Source: a virus. From it: DNA of 35,244 nt. Shown here piece after piece: positions 14,008-21,447 of the stretch. The stretch spans positions 1 through 35,244 of the IMG/VR virus record IMGVR_UViG_3300032677_000097, one strand, 5' to 3'. A program made the position numbers and the translations under genes. Below the pieces are notes generated by a model. The model did not search any database. It was not told the DNA's origin and was given only the letters and a program-made list of their open reading frames with translations. Position 1 is the first letter of the stretch, and every line of letters begins with the position of its first letter.

Positions 14008-16371
14008 TTATAATATTACCACTTCAATAATTTTAATACCATCTGTTAAATCTGTTTCGAGTGCTTTGGCAAATACAGCTTGTCCAAAAGCTAAACTTGT
14101 TCCTACACTAACTGCATATCCTGCTGTTTGACTAGTTACCAAGCTATCACCTTTGGTAACAGGACCAGTAACTTGACATGGAATACGTCCACGCAAGGCC
14201 AACGGTAATCCTTCTGCTTCACGATTCATTAAGTATGCTGGGTTAGTAGATATAGCACCTGCAACACGTGCGTCGGCAAATGTTGTAGTGGTTGTAATTT
14301 CCTTGTCACCGCCAAATACAACAACGGTACCTGGTTGGTATTCAACATCGCCGACATAGTTTTCTGCCAAGTCGGCGTATAGTGCTGTAGTTGCTGTGGC
14401 AAAAATTGTATTAAACGCTGCACCGGCAGAACCAATATTACCTGTACCAGTTGTGCCACTGTGTACAATACTTGGAACTGTTAATCCAGATAGTGTTACT
14501 GTTCCTAAATTACCATTGTAGCCAGGCAAGTAAGCGGCTACGTTGGAATTTGTATATGAACTAGCAACAATAGAAGCATTAGCGGCTGTAATGTTGGCAC
14601 GTAATCCAGAGATCTCTGTTTCTTGCGTTGACGCATTGGCTGTCCATGCTGTAGTAACTGCATCAACATATGATTTCATTCCAGTGTTGGCTGTAACAAT
14701 AGCGGCATTGGCAGCAACAACGTTGGCAATCATTGCGGTGTTTAGAGTATTTACATAACTAACCACTGCGGCGTTAGCCGTAACGATAGCGGCGTTGGCA
14801 CCGGTAATTTGGTTACTTAAGGTAACTTCGTTAGCATTATTGGTCTGTATACTAGTATATAATACTGCGGTATTAGCTTGCCATGCATTGTTTACACTAA
14901 CAATAGCGGCGTTGGCGGCAGTTACGTTGGCATTTGTGGCTGTTAATTGTGGAGTAGTTGCAACTCCAGACAATGCAATACCATTACCATTGAAATATGC
15001 AGCAGTTACGTTACCGGTTGCAGTTTCAATCGATCCACTTATATTACCAATGAACCAAGGAGCAGTAATGTTACCGGACGTGGCTAAACTAGTTAAGTTA
15101 TTGATACTTGCACCAGACATGTTTAACTGACTAGTAACTGTTACTGTACCTGCACCAACTGATGTTGCACTTATTCCGTTTGTGTTGATAGATCCAGAAC
15201 TACTAATTGTAGTGTTACCACTGCCTATGCTTAAACTACTAATATTGTTTTGTGCTCCATAAATCTGTCCAGTAAAACCAAACGCATTTACGTTACCACC
15301 AATACCAACTCCGCCGTAGTAAACAACAGCGCCAGTTGTGGTACTGGTACTTGGAGTAACAGAAGTGTAAACAATGTTGCCTGTGATGGCTGCACCGGCA
15401 GTATACAGGGTACCAAATCCGGTTGATCCAGTTGTAAGAACTTGTCCGCCGTATGCAAAAATATTTCCGGTGACAGATAAATTACCAAGTACACTACCTG
15501 TAACAGAAGCGTTACCGATGGTTGCAGTTGTTGATACAATGTTACCGTAATGAGTTGCAGCATACACGTTGCCAGCAACACCAACACCACCTGCAACAAT
15601 TAATGCACCAGTTGATGTACTTGTTGATACAGTTGTATTACTTAAGAATTGGCTACCAAATTGGGTATTACCATACACACCACCATAGTTAATACTGTTA
15701 CCAGTAGTTGCATTAAATGGAGTTTGGTAATAGATAAAATTATCTGTTGCGGCTTGGAAACCAAAGTATGCGAAATTGTTTGCACCAGCTTGGTTATATT
15801 GGCCCAAGATACCAACGTCTTTAGGAACACCAACAACAACGTTTGGCTGTAACTCTAAGATACTTGCACTTGATTGTAAAGAAACAGTATTGACCTGAAC
15901 CAAACCTTGTGTGTATAAATTACGGAAGAAGTTACTTGGGCTACCCAAGTCGTAGGTTAAGTTTGCTGTGGGAATAATAGCTGCACCAACACTGACATTG
16001 CCGTTGAACTGGCTAGTTCCGGAGATAGTAATATTGCCTACGTAGGTATTACCACTGTGGATACTGGTGCCTAAACTGTAAAATCCATTATTGGCAGTTA
16101 CATTTCCGCCGGTGATATTTCCGCTAAAACTTGCAGTGGTGCCTGTTGCATTTGCAACAAACAAATTACTAGTTGTGACGTAGTTTGTGTTTAGTTGTTG
16201 TTGAACGTTTGCATTTAACCAGTCTTGAATTGGCTGTGCCAATTGTTGTGACACATTAGCAAAACTTTCGTTAACTTTAATAAATGCATCACGAATATCA
16301 TCGCCTGTACCGTCGTTAGGTCGAGTACCATCGTTAATACTTATAATTTGGTTAGGGTTCCAAAATGCCAT
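14008..16371 (-). CDS. long tail-fibre protein with peptidase-G2-like C-terminus, 787 aa
   Basis: The N-terminus (SINDGTRPNDGTGDDIRDAF, IKVNESFANVS) matches the assembly module of T4-like marine fibres. The shaft holds Gly/Thr/Asn-rich repeats and a LTYDLGSPSNFFRNLYT motif typical of fibres, followed by an Ala/Asn-rich helical repeat (TAANAAIVTANAA-like, about residues 460-610) that probably forms a trimeric coiled coil. The last ~130 residues (YADLAENYVGDVEYQPGTV, RVAGAISTNPAYLM, ALRGRIPCQVTGP) resemble the G2-type intramolecular chaperone/autoprotease found at fibre ends. It heads the fibre operon behind a late box at 16395-16402. Confidence 0.85.
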   Translation of the reverse strand: MAFWNPNQIISINDGTRPNDGTGDDIRDAFIKVNESFANVSQQLAQPIQDWLNANVQQQLNTNYVTTSNLFVANATGTTASFSGNITGGNVTANNGFYSLGTSIHSGNTYVGNITISGTSQFNGNVSVGAAIIPTANLTYDLGSPSNFFRNLYTQGLVQVNTVSLQSSASILELQPNVVVGVPKDVGILGQYNQAGANNFAYFGFQAATDNFIYYQTPFNATTGNSINYGGVYGNTQFGSQFLSNTTVSTSTSTGALIVAGGVGVAGNVYAATHYGNIVSTTATIGNASVTGSVLGNLSVTGNIFAYGGQVLTTGSTGFGTLYTAGAAITGNIVYTSVTPSTSTTTGAVVYYGGVGIGGNVNAFGFTGQIYGAQNNISSLSIGSGNTTISSSGSINTNGISATSVGAGTVTVTSQLNMSGASINNLTSLATSGNITAPWFIGNISGSIETATGNVTAAYFNGNGIALSGVATTPQLTATNANVTAANAAIVSVNNAWQANTAVLYTSIQTNNANEVTLSNQITGANAAIVTANAAVVSYVNTLNTAMIANVVAANAAIVTANTGMKSYVDAVTTAWTANASTQETEISGLRANITAANASIVASSYTNSNVAAYLPGYNGNLGTVTLSGLTVPSIVHSGTTGTGNIGSAGAAFNTIFATATTALYADLAENYVGDVEYQPGTVVVFGGDKEITTTTTFADARVAGAISTNPAYLMNREAEGLPLALRGRIPCQVTGPVTKGDSLVTSQTAGYAVSVGTSLAFGQAVFAKALETDLTDGIKIIEVVIL

Positions 16372-16382
16372 AGCTCATTAAT

Positions 16383-16412
16383 CCTTATATACGTTATTTA
16401 TCGCATATAAGG
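16383..16412 (-). promoter_or_regulatory. late promoter GATAAATA framed by an 8-bp inverted repeat
   Basis: GATAAATA (16402-16395, minus strand) sits in the 14-nt loop between CCTTATAT (16383-16390) and ATATAAGG (16405-16412). It lies in the 76-bp gap before the tail-fibre operon. The inner arm supplies an AAGG that could serve as a ribosome site for the ATG at 16371. Confidence 0.6.
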
Positions 16413-16447
16413 CAAAGCCAGTTTTGGTTTGGAATTAAGTAGGAGTA

Positions 16448-16774
16448 TTACTCAGGGCTAAAGCTAGATCCGCAACCACAGGATGTTACAGCATTGGGAT
16501 TTTTGATGCTAAAACTACTGCCCATGTCAGATTCGACATAATCTATAACAGCACCTTGTAGGTAATTACTGCTCATAGAATCTACGTAGACAGTTACACC
16601 ATCAACTTCGATATCCCAATCATCCTCGGCTTGAGTATCGTCTAGGGTAAATCCATAGCTCATGCCTGAACAACCGCCGCCTTGTACAAATACTCGTAAC
16701 TTAAGGTCAGGATTGTTTTCTTCTGCCAGGATATCTTTAATTTTTACTACTGCTGAGTCTGTTATTGTTATCAT
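16448..16774 (-). CDS. IscA/ErpA (HesB) type Fe-S cluster carrier
   Basis: The 108-aa protein has the A-type carrier fold throughout: [18 protein letters not shown] at the start, [15 protein letters not shown] with Cys35, and a C-terminal CGCG with Cys99 and Cys101. All three cluster-binding cysteines are present and the length equals that of bacterial IscA/ErpA. It should accept and hand over [2Fe-2S] or [4Fe-4S] clusters. HesB-like genes are known from T4-like cyanophages. Its ATG overlaps the SOD stop as ATGA, tying Fe-S supply and oxidative protection together; the phage also carries a radical SAM enzyme that needs clusters. Confidence 0.92.
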   Translation of the reverse strand: MITITDSAVVKIKDILAEENNPDLKLRVFVQGGGCSGMSYGFTLDDTQAEDDWDIEVDGVTVYVDSMSSNYLQGAVIDYVESDMGSSFSIKNPNAVTSCGCGSSFSPE

Positions 16775-17316
16775 AATCTGCGGTTAACAGCGGCCCAATC
16801 AATGATGCGCCAAATGTTATCTAAATACTTGTCTTTTTTACTACCGTAATCATTTTGAAAAGCGTGTTCCCACATATCAACTAGTAGTGCTATGTCAGTA
16901 CGTTTTGCATGATTGTGTATTGTTTTAATTTGCCCGGATTTGCTTAGATAGCACCAACCCGACCCTTGAATCTTCATTGCTTCCGCTTTGAAGTTCTTTT
17001 TAAAGTCTACAAAGTTAGTATGGTGGCGATTGATAATATCTAAAATCTGTCCATGCGGTTTACTTACGCCAGGATGTTTAAATTGACTAAAGAATATACT
17101 GTGCAAATAAGCACCAGCTTCATTGAAATTGCGATCACCTTCGTGTTTATTAAAGCGATCAACATATCCTTTATACAACTTACCATAGTGCAAATCAATA
17201 AGCGCAGAACTCATTACAGGAGCCAATGCTGTACGAGCATAAGGCAGTTTAATCTGCTCTAGGTTGCCTTTTTCTTTTGCTTCTAGGAGGTCTATTGTTT
17301 TGCGTATATCGTTCAT
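16771..17316 (-). CDS. Fe/Mn superoxide dismutase family protein
   Basis: The 181-aa protein aligns along the whole Fe/Mn SOD fold: [14 protein letters not shown] near the N-terminus, [10 protein letters not shown] with ligand His43, LHSIFFSQF with His72, GSGWCYLSK, and VDMWEHAF with Asp147 and His151. All four metal ligands and the active-site Tyr (Tyr51) are kept. The residue matching the family's outer gateway His (E. coli FeSOD His30) is Leu47, an unusual change. It should disproportionate superoxide during late infection, when host protection fails; SOD genes are known from some T4-like phages. It starts 4 bp after the IF-1 stop. Confidence 0.88.
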   Translation of the reverse strand: MNDIRKTIDLLEAKEKGNLEQIKLPYARTALAPVMSSALIDLHYGKLYKGYVDRFNKHEGDRNFNEAGAYLHSIFFSQFKHPGVSKPHGQILDIINRHHTNFVDFKKNFKAEAMKIQGSGWCYLSKSGQIKTIHNHAKRTDIALLVDMWEHAFQNDYGSKKDKYLDNIWRIIDWAAVNRRL

Positions 17317-17320
17317 ACTA

Positions 17321-17539
17321 CTATTTATTACGATATACCACTCTACCGCGATTCATATCGTAAGGGCTCATTTCAACATCAACTGAGTCGCCTAGTAATA
17401 TGCGTATATTATTTTGTCTTAATCTACCGCCGATTGTGGCAGTAATTTTATGTCCATTTTCTAGAATTATTCGAAACATAGCGTTTGGCAAACATTCTTC
17501 GACGATACCCGACATTTCAATTGTATCTTCTTTTGCTAT
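17321..17539 (-). CDS. infA: translation initiation factor IF-1, apparent AUA start
   Basis: Read from ATA at 17539-17537 the protein is 72 aa, the same length as E. coli IF-1, and begins (M)[20 protein letters not shown], matching bacterial IF-1 from its second residue on. The rest keeps the S1/OB fold ([41 protein letters not shown]). No ATG, GTG or TTG exists between the upstream in-frame stop and this ATA, and AAGGGG lies 7 nt before it. The nearest ATG (17515) would drop the conserved first eight residues. IF-1 binds the ribosomal A site during initiation. A phage copy could bias translation; the rare start suggests tight or self-limiting control. Confidence 0.85.
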   Translation of the reverse strand: MAKEDTIEMSGIVEECLPNAMFRIILENGHKITATIGGRLRQNNIRILLGDSVDVEMSPYDMNRGRVVYRNK

Positions 17540-17565
17540 TTTAATTCCCCTTTATATATGTATAT

Positions 17566-17573
17566 TATTTATC
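17566..17573 (-). promoter_or_regulatory. late promoter box GATAAATA before IF-1
   Basis: The box on the minus strand overlaps the TAA of the 132-aa gene and leaves about 20 nt to the AUA start of IF-1, with AAGGGG between. It likely drives the IF-1, SOD and IscA genes late. Confidence 0.6.
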
Positions 17574-17967
17574 GCCGCATGGTACTGATATCAACTGCTT
17601 CTTCGTTGCTAAACACAGGAATACCATTTGATTTGTGTAAGGTAGAAATACCAAGTACCTTGGTACCGGTGTATTCTTGGTTGGGCGCAGTTGTGCAAGC
17701 AACCCATCCAGTATCTCGACTGGCAATGTGCGGAGTTTCGCGACCGGGTGGAGTTCGCGGAGCACCCATAGACCAGTCAGTTTTGCGTTTGGGTGCAGGC
17801 TTGTTATTACTAAATCTAGGTTTCATTCGATCAAACTCTTTTAGCTTGAGTTCCCAGTCAGTCTTGCGCTGTTCGGCCTTATGTTTAGCTTCAGCGGATT
17901 CCCACTTTTTGGGACCTTTCTTTTTACCGGTGGTACTGAGCCACGGGCCTTCTAGATGCATTGTCAT
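17569..17967 (-). CDS. conserved phage hypothetical protein, 132 aa
   Basis: This belongs to a phage family with two fixed ends: HLEGPWLSTTGKKKGPKKW at the start and a C-terminal YTGTKVLGISTLHKSNGIPV, then FSNEEAVDISTMRR. The middle is a charged helix. Relatives are common in phages of Proteobacteria and no role is assigned. Two starts are possible, ATG 17967 or ATG 17961 (MHLEG); the first is only about 8 bp past the -10 of the promoter at 17975-18003. Confidence 0.78.
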   Translation of the reverse strand: MTMHLEGPWLSTTGKKKGPKKWESAEAKHKAEQRKTDWELKLKEFDRMKPRFSNNKPAPKRKTDWSMGAPRTPPGRETPHIASRDTGWVACTTAPNQEYTGTKVLGISTLHKSNGIPVFSNEEAVDISTMRR

Positions 17968-17974
17968 AGTAAGT

Positions 17975-18003
17975 ATTATAGCTTATTTAGATTTATCGGT
18001 CGA
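17975..18003 (-). promoter_or_regulatory. sigma70-like promoter before the 132-aa gene
   Basis: TCGACC (18003-17998), 17-bp spacer, TATAAT (17980-17975), minus strand. The -35 differs from TTGACC by one base. It lies over the 3' end of the upstream gene, and the predicted start falls at or within a base or two of ATG 17967. Confidence 0.6.
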
Positions 18004-18336
18004 CTGTGGAATCCAGTTGTGCTTGGCACACAGGATATGATTCAATGATTCAAAGTAAAAAATGTGATCGGGATAGCGTGATTTAAGTACAGTGATAATC
18101 TCTTCATCGGACTTGCCCTGCCCTAGAAACTTGTTGTTGTCCTGATCAAACCAGTAATAAACATCGTTATGCTTTTCTACTTTGACACGGTGTACAATCT
18201 CATCCAGGCGTTTAACCAGTTGGTCGTGTAGTAAATCCGCAGAGGATTTGTAATGATTTGTAATCCCGATAATGAGTTGCACAATAAAATACGTGCAAGC
18301 AAGCCAGAGTAATAATAGAGTGGTATCTTCGAACAT
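17983..18336 (-). CDS. membrane-anchored hypothetical protein, 117 aa
   Basis: One N-terminal membrane helix (TLLLLWLACTYFIVQLIIGI, about residues 5-25) anchors a soluble part with aromatic strands (VYYWFDQDNNKFLGQG, HIFYFESLNHILC). The soluble part has the look of a small sensor or binding domain, but no named family is recognised. It is 4 bp downstream of another small membrane protein, so the two may work together at the host membrane. Confidence 0.7.
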   Translation of the reverse strand: MFEDTTLLLLWLACTYFIVQLIIGITNHYKSSADLLHDQLVKRLDEIVHRVKVEKHNDVYYWFDQDNNKFLGQGKSDEEIITVLKSRYPDHIFYFESLNHILCAKHNWIPQSTDKSK

Positions 18337-18340
18337 AAAA

Positions 18341-18580
18341 TTATTTATTTTTTAAACTCTCTTTGATCTTGTCTTGGCTTTCTAAGATACCTGCTTGGAT
18401 TTTAATCATGTTGTATGTGGCAAACAGACAGAATCCAGCTAAAAGAGTTCCAATGACCTGAGTCGCAGTTGGTTGAATATACAGTAATACTTCAGCAGTT
18501 ATCATGCCAACGACAGCAGCAAATGCGAAATATCCCAAGGTTTGAGCGGTTGCTTTTACTACATACTTATTAATTTTCAT
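18341..18580 (-). CDS. small membrane protein, 79 aa
   Basis: Two hydrophobic segments (TLGYFAFAAVVGMITAEVLL and TQVIGTLLAGFCLFATYNMI) predict a two-helix hairpin, followed by a charged Lys-rich tail. The ATG at 18580 is preferred over ATG 18586 because AAGGA is 6 nt away from the former and touches the latter. It is the first gene behind the promoter at 18626-18656. No family is recognised. Confidence 0.7.
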   Translation of the reverse strand: MKINKYVVKATAQTLGYFAFAAVVGMITAEVLLYIQPTATQVIGTLLAGFCLFATYNMIKIQAGILESQDKIKESLKNK

Positions 18581-18625
18581 ATACATCCTTTTCCGAAGTT
18601 ATTGTTAATTTTCTACTACAACTAC

Positions 18626-18656
18626 ATTATATAGCATTATGGGAATTAATGGTCAA
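18626..18656 (-). promoter_or_regulatory. sigma70-like promoter inside the 3' end of tctA
   Basis: TTGACC (18656-18651), then TATATA after 17 bp (18633-18628) or TATAAT after 19 bp (18631-18626), minus strand. The whole -35 and spacer are read as the last codons of tctA (K-L-T-I-N-S-H-N-A-I-stop). It should drive the two small membrane genes downstream. Confidence 0.8.
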
Positions 18657-20123
18657 CTTACGCACAAACCCATATACACTATAGGCTATAAACACACCAA
18701 TGATCACCAGCATTGTAGCACTAATCGGACTGGTCCAAAATGGGCTAAAATCTCCTCTTGATATTGTCATTTCTCTGCGGAAGTTTTCTTCCAACATAGG
18801 GCCCAGAATAAAGCCCAGCATTAAGGGTGCAGCCTCCATACCCAACTTCAGGAACGTATATCCGATTATACCAAAGACTACCGTGGTATATATATCTTCA
18901 ATATTGTTGTTGGTACTGTAGGTGCCGAGACAACAAAAGAATAAAATACACGGGAATAGTACTGCATACGGAATCTTGAATACTGTTAACCAAAGTCTAA
19001 CCATTGGTACATTCAAGATAAGCAAGAATACATTGCCAATCCACATACTTGCAATTAGTCCCCAAAATACGTCTGGGTGCCTGTCAATCATCTGCGGGCC
19101 CGGAGTAATACCTTTGATCATTAACGCACCTAGTATCAGAGCCATAACAGCATTTTCTGGGATACCTATTGACATCAGGGGAATAAAACTTGTACGAGCC
19201 GCGGCTTCATCAGCGGCCGCCTGTCCGGCTACTCCTTCAATGGCTCCGGTTCCTATTTCATCTCTATACTTGCTGAACTTTTTATCTATGGCATAAGCAC
19301 CGTATTGAGCAATAGTAGGACCGCCGCCAGGTAACAGGCCCAAGAAACTACCCACAATACTACCACGCAGGGCCGACGGAATAATACGTTTAAATTCGGC
19401 CCAAGTCGGCATTAATTTAATATTGCCAGTAAAAGGTGTACGCTCATCTCGTTTATCTAAGTTGCTGACAATTTCTGCAAGCCCAAAGCAACCAATGGCA
19501 ATACTAACTATTCCCACACCGTCCATCAAAAAAGGAAATCCCATTGTATAACGTGTAACACCACTATTGACGTCAGTACCAATCATGCCCAGCAGTACTC
19601 CGATACACACCATGCCCAGACCATTGACCAAACTACCAGTGGTAATTAAACTGACGCAGACAAATCCTAGCAACATTAACATTACATATTCTGTAGGACC
19701 AAACAGGAATGCCACATCGCCTAGCATAGGAGCAAACGCCACAACAATAACAGCCGACACAGTTCCACCAATAAAACTACTGACACCTGCTGTAAACAGG
19801 GCAAGACCGGTGCGTCCTTGTAGGTGCATTTGATATCCGTCAATGCAGGCAACAATACTACTGGCATGCGGAATCTTCATGGTAATAGCACTTACACTAT
19901 CTCCGTATTGTGCGCCATAGTAAATACCTGCCAACATAATAATAGCACCGGTTGTTGGCATTGCATAAGTCAATGGTAACAATAAACTAATGGTAGCAAT
20001 CGGGCCCAGGCCGGGTAATAATCCGATCAAGGTTCCCACAAAGCACCCAATGGCGCAGTACATTAAATTTTGTACAGTAAATGCTGTGTCAAATCCCGAT
20101 GCAAGGTGTGCAAGTATATCCAT
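18627..20123 (-). CDS. tctA: TctA-family large membrane subunit, tripartite tricarboxylate transporter
   Basis: The 498-aa protein has the normal TctA length and its two signature loops: GLLPGLGPIATISLLLPLTY near residues 34-53 and GLLPGGGPTIAQYGAYAIDK near 262-281. About a dozen hydrophobic helices are visible. With TctB and a periplasmic TctC it imports citrate or other carboxylates using the ion gradient. No TctC is present here, so the phage pair would need a host binding protein. The last ten residues are encoded by a promoter block that also occurs at 3206-3234, so the original C-terminus may have been replaced. The ATG overlaps the tctB stop as TAATG. Confidence 0.93.
   Translation of the reverse strand: MDILAHLASGFDTAFTVQNLMYCAIGCFVGTLIGLLPGLGPIATISLLLPLTYAMPTTGAIIMLAGIYYGAQYGDSVSAITMKIPHASSIVACIDGYQMHLQGRTGLALFTAGVSSFIGGTVSAVIVVAFAPMLGDVAFLFGPTEYVMLMLLGFVCVSLITTGSLVNGLGMVCIGVLLGMIGTDVNSGVTRYTMGFPFLMDGVGIVSIAIGCFGLAEIVSNLDKRDERTPFTGNIKLMPTWAEFKRIIPSALRGSIVGSFLGLLPGGGPTIAQYGAYAIDKKFSKYRDEIGTGAIEGVAGQAAADEAAARTSFIPLMSIGIPENAVMALILGALMIKGITPGPQMIDRHPDVFWGLIASMWIGNVFLLILNVPMVRLWLTVFKIPYAVLFPCILFFCCLGTYSTNNNIEDIYTTVVFGIIGYTFLKLGMEAAPLMLGFILGPMLEENFRREMTISRGDFSPFWTSPISATMLVIIGVFIAYSVYGFVRKLTINSHNAI
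18630..18658 (-). repeat. 29-bp direct repeat copy B (promoter block)
   Basis: Exact match to 3206-3234 in the same orientation. Here it doubles as the coding end of tctA, while copy A is intergenic. Confidence 0.9.
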
Positions 20124-20539
20124 TATAGTGGTAAATTTAATCCAAGTAAATATTTGAATGCAAGTGTAATCAATACCAGCCCTATAGTAATTTTAATAAC
20201 TCTTGCAATAGAGTAAGTTGATGCAGCAGTCGATGCAACTGAAGCAAGTATTACAATACCTAAGATCATGCCGCAGTATTCAGTAGCTACAGCAAACCCA
20301 AGTAGTGCCAGGGAAATAATAATAATGTTTCTAAATTTAAAATCAACCGGTACTGCATCTATCAAGCGACTTTTAATAATGATAATCAGTCCTAGTACAA
20401 GTAAGAATACACTGACTGCAATAGGAAACAGTCCTGCGCCCGGATCGGCAAAGTTGCCAACAGTATATCTAAATCCATTGAGGCCAAACACAATAGAAAA
20501 CACAATGAACAGTATACCAGTTAATAAGTTTTTATTCAT
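20123..20539 (-). CDS. tctB: TctB-family small membrane subunit, tripartite tricarboxylate transporter
   Basis: The 138-aa protein shows four hydrophobic helices and the TctB signature after the first one (FADPGAGLFPIAVSVFLLVL). The ATG at 20539 overlaps the stop of the upstream small gene as ATGA; an in-frame ATG at 20551 is less likely. TctB is the small integral subunit that pairs with TctA. The gene is coupled to the end of the small-protein array upstream and to tctA downstream, so all may share the transcript from 26366-26394. Confidence 0.88.
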   Translation of the reverse strand: MNKNLLTGILFIVFSIVFGLNGFRYTVGNFADPGAGLFPIAVSVFLLVLGLIIIIKSRLIDAVPVDFKFRNIIIISLALLGFAVATEYCGMILGIVILASVASTAASTYSIARVIKITIGLVLITLAFKYLLGLNLPL

Positions 20540-20781
20540 TGTTCTATCCACCCTTTAATTATTTCCATTGCTTTGACATTGTTGGTTTCATAGTATAATC
20601 TAACACTTTGTTGTTTACCTAAATCTCCATCATTGTTCCAGATCTTATCTACTTCGTTAAAGTAGTTTAGGAAGCCTTGTCCTAGTCTATAGTCTGGACT
20701 TTTAAGTAATTGCCAAGCATAGTGCTCCTCAAATTCCGCCCACCGTTCTTTGGAGATTCGGTATTGATTTGGATTTGTCAT
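20536..20781 (-). CDS. conserved phage hypothetical protein, 81 aa
   Basis: The protein is Trp/Tyr-rich: WAEFEEHYAWQLLKSPDYRL, then GQGFLNYFNEVDKIW and a C-terminal AMEIIKGWIEQ. The Y-R-x-G-Q-x-F-x-N-Y-F core is found in many T4-like phages; no role is known. It lacks the F-x-L-K-W ending and so is not a clear member of the array family, though it is coupled to it by ATGA overlaps at both ends. Confidence 0.7.
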   Translation of the reverse strand: MTNPNQYRISKERWAEFEEHYAWQLLKSPDYRLGQGFLNYFNEVDKIWNNDGDLGKQQSVRLYYETNNVKAMEIIKGWIEQ

Positions 20782-20993
20782 GAATACTTTAAGCAGAATA
20801 AACTTACTGCTGGATTTTCGGGATCATAAAATCGCATTTCGATTGCTTCGTGCTTGGATGTATAATTGCAGTCGTAGTCACGTCGTTCTATTAGTCCGTG
20901 TTCTTTAAGTTCTTCTTTAATACGTAGGGTTTTAACGGCCCACATTTCTGTGCCACGTTCGTGTCTATCGTGTGGTATTCTAATTATCTTCAT
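20778..20993 (-). CDS. F-x-L-K-W family small protein, 71 aa
   Basis: It ends ENPAVSLFCLKYS, fitting the family ending with Cys in the x position and Tyr in place of Trp. The body is charged (RIKEELKEHGLIERRDYD) with a strand MRFYD before the ending. ATG 20993 forms ATGA with the stop of the next upstream gene; the in-frame ATG 20999 would extend it by two residues. Function unknown. Confidence 0.68.
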   Translation of the reverse strand: MKIIRIPHDRHERGTEMWAVKTLRIKEELKEHGLIERRDYDCNYTSKHEAIEMRFYDPENPAVSLFCLKYS

Positions 20994-21238
20994 ATCCATT
21001 TCAACCTAAACATGATCGCATCTGCTTCATCCATGTAGTATAGCGTATTATTGTGATAAAAGCAATTGGGCAAAGTTTCTTCACACCATATTTTTATTTT
21101 AGTTTGCGTGTATACCCAATCTGCTGGACCATAAACTTTCTTATAGTCATAATATTTCAGTTCTATTAGAAACTCGGCATCTAAGGAATCGGCCATTTGT
21201 TGAGCTAAATCATTTGCGATTGCATCTTCTAAGTTCAT
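20990..21238 (-). CDS. F-x-L-K-W family small protein, 82 aa
   Basis: A clear member: it ends DEADAIMFRLKWI and has the central motif TKIKIWCEETLPN (Trp-Cys followed by a helix). The N-terminal part (LEDAIANDLAQQMADSLDAE) is a helix not shared by most members. ATGA overlaps at both ends. Confidence 0.72.
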   Translation of the reverse strand: MNLEDAIANDLAQQMADSLDAEFLIELKYYDYKKVYGPADWVYTQTKIKIWCEETLPNCFYHNNTLYYMDEADAIMFRLKWI

Positions 21239-21447
21239 AGGTACTTTAATGTAAAAGAAGTTGCATCTGCAGGATTGTAAAATTCAAATTCTACACTGGG
21301 TAATCGTAGTTCGTGGGTTTCCCAACTGTACCCTCCCTGTAAGAATCTATAACTAAAATCTGCGTGTTGACGCAAAGTTTGCCTGGGTTCTTGCACTATT
21401 TCTATAGCACGGTTAGCATTAGTATTTTCTAGCACAATTATAGTCAT
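21235..21447 (-). CDS. F-x-L-K-W family small protein, 70 aa
   Basis: It ends FYNPADATSFTLKYL. The start (MTIIVLENTNANRAIEI) shows the family's first strand and helix, and the middle has Tyr/Trp (FSYRFLQGGYSWETHEL). ATG 21447 makes ATGA with the previous stop, so the in-frame ATG at 21453 is not needed. Confidence 0.72.
   Translation of the reverse strand: MTIIVLENTNANRAIEIVQEPRQTLRQHADFSYRFLQGGYSWETHELRLPSVEFEFYNPADATSFTLKYL

Noticed and set aside
14543-15130. Plus-strand Ala/Val/Thr-rich frames (about 71 and 111 aa)
   Set aside because: They are mirror frames of the repetitive shaft of the 787-aa tail fibre.
8852-16371. Possible diversity-generating retroelement for the tail fibres
   Set aside because: No reverse transcriptase gene and no template/variable repeat pair were seen in the window.
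17558-18040. 160-aa open frame on the plus strand
   Set aside because: It is antisense to two conserved minus-strand phage genes, has no recognisable domain and no convincing ribosome site.
18922-19296. 124-aa open frame on the plus strand
   Set aside because: It mirrors codons of tctA, whose signature motifs are clear on the minus strand.
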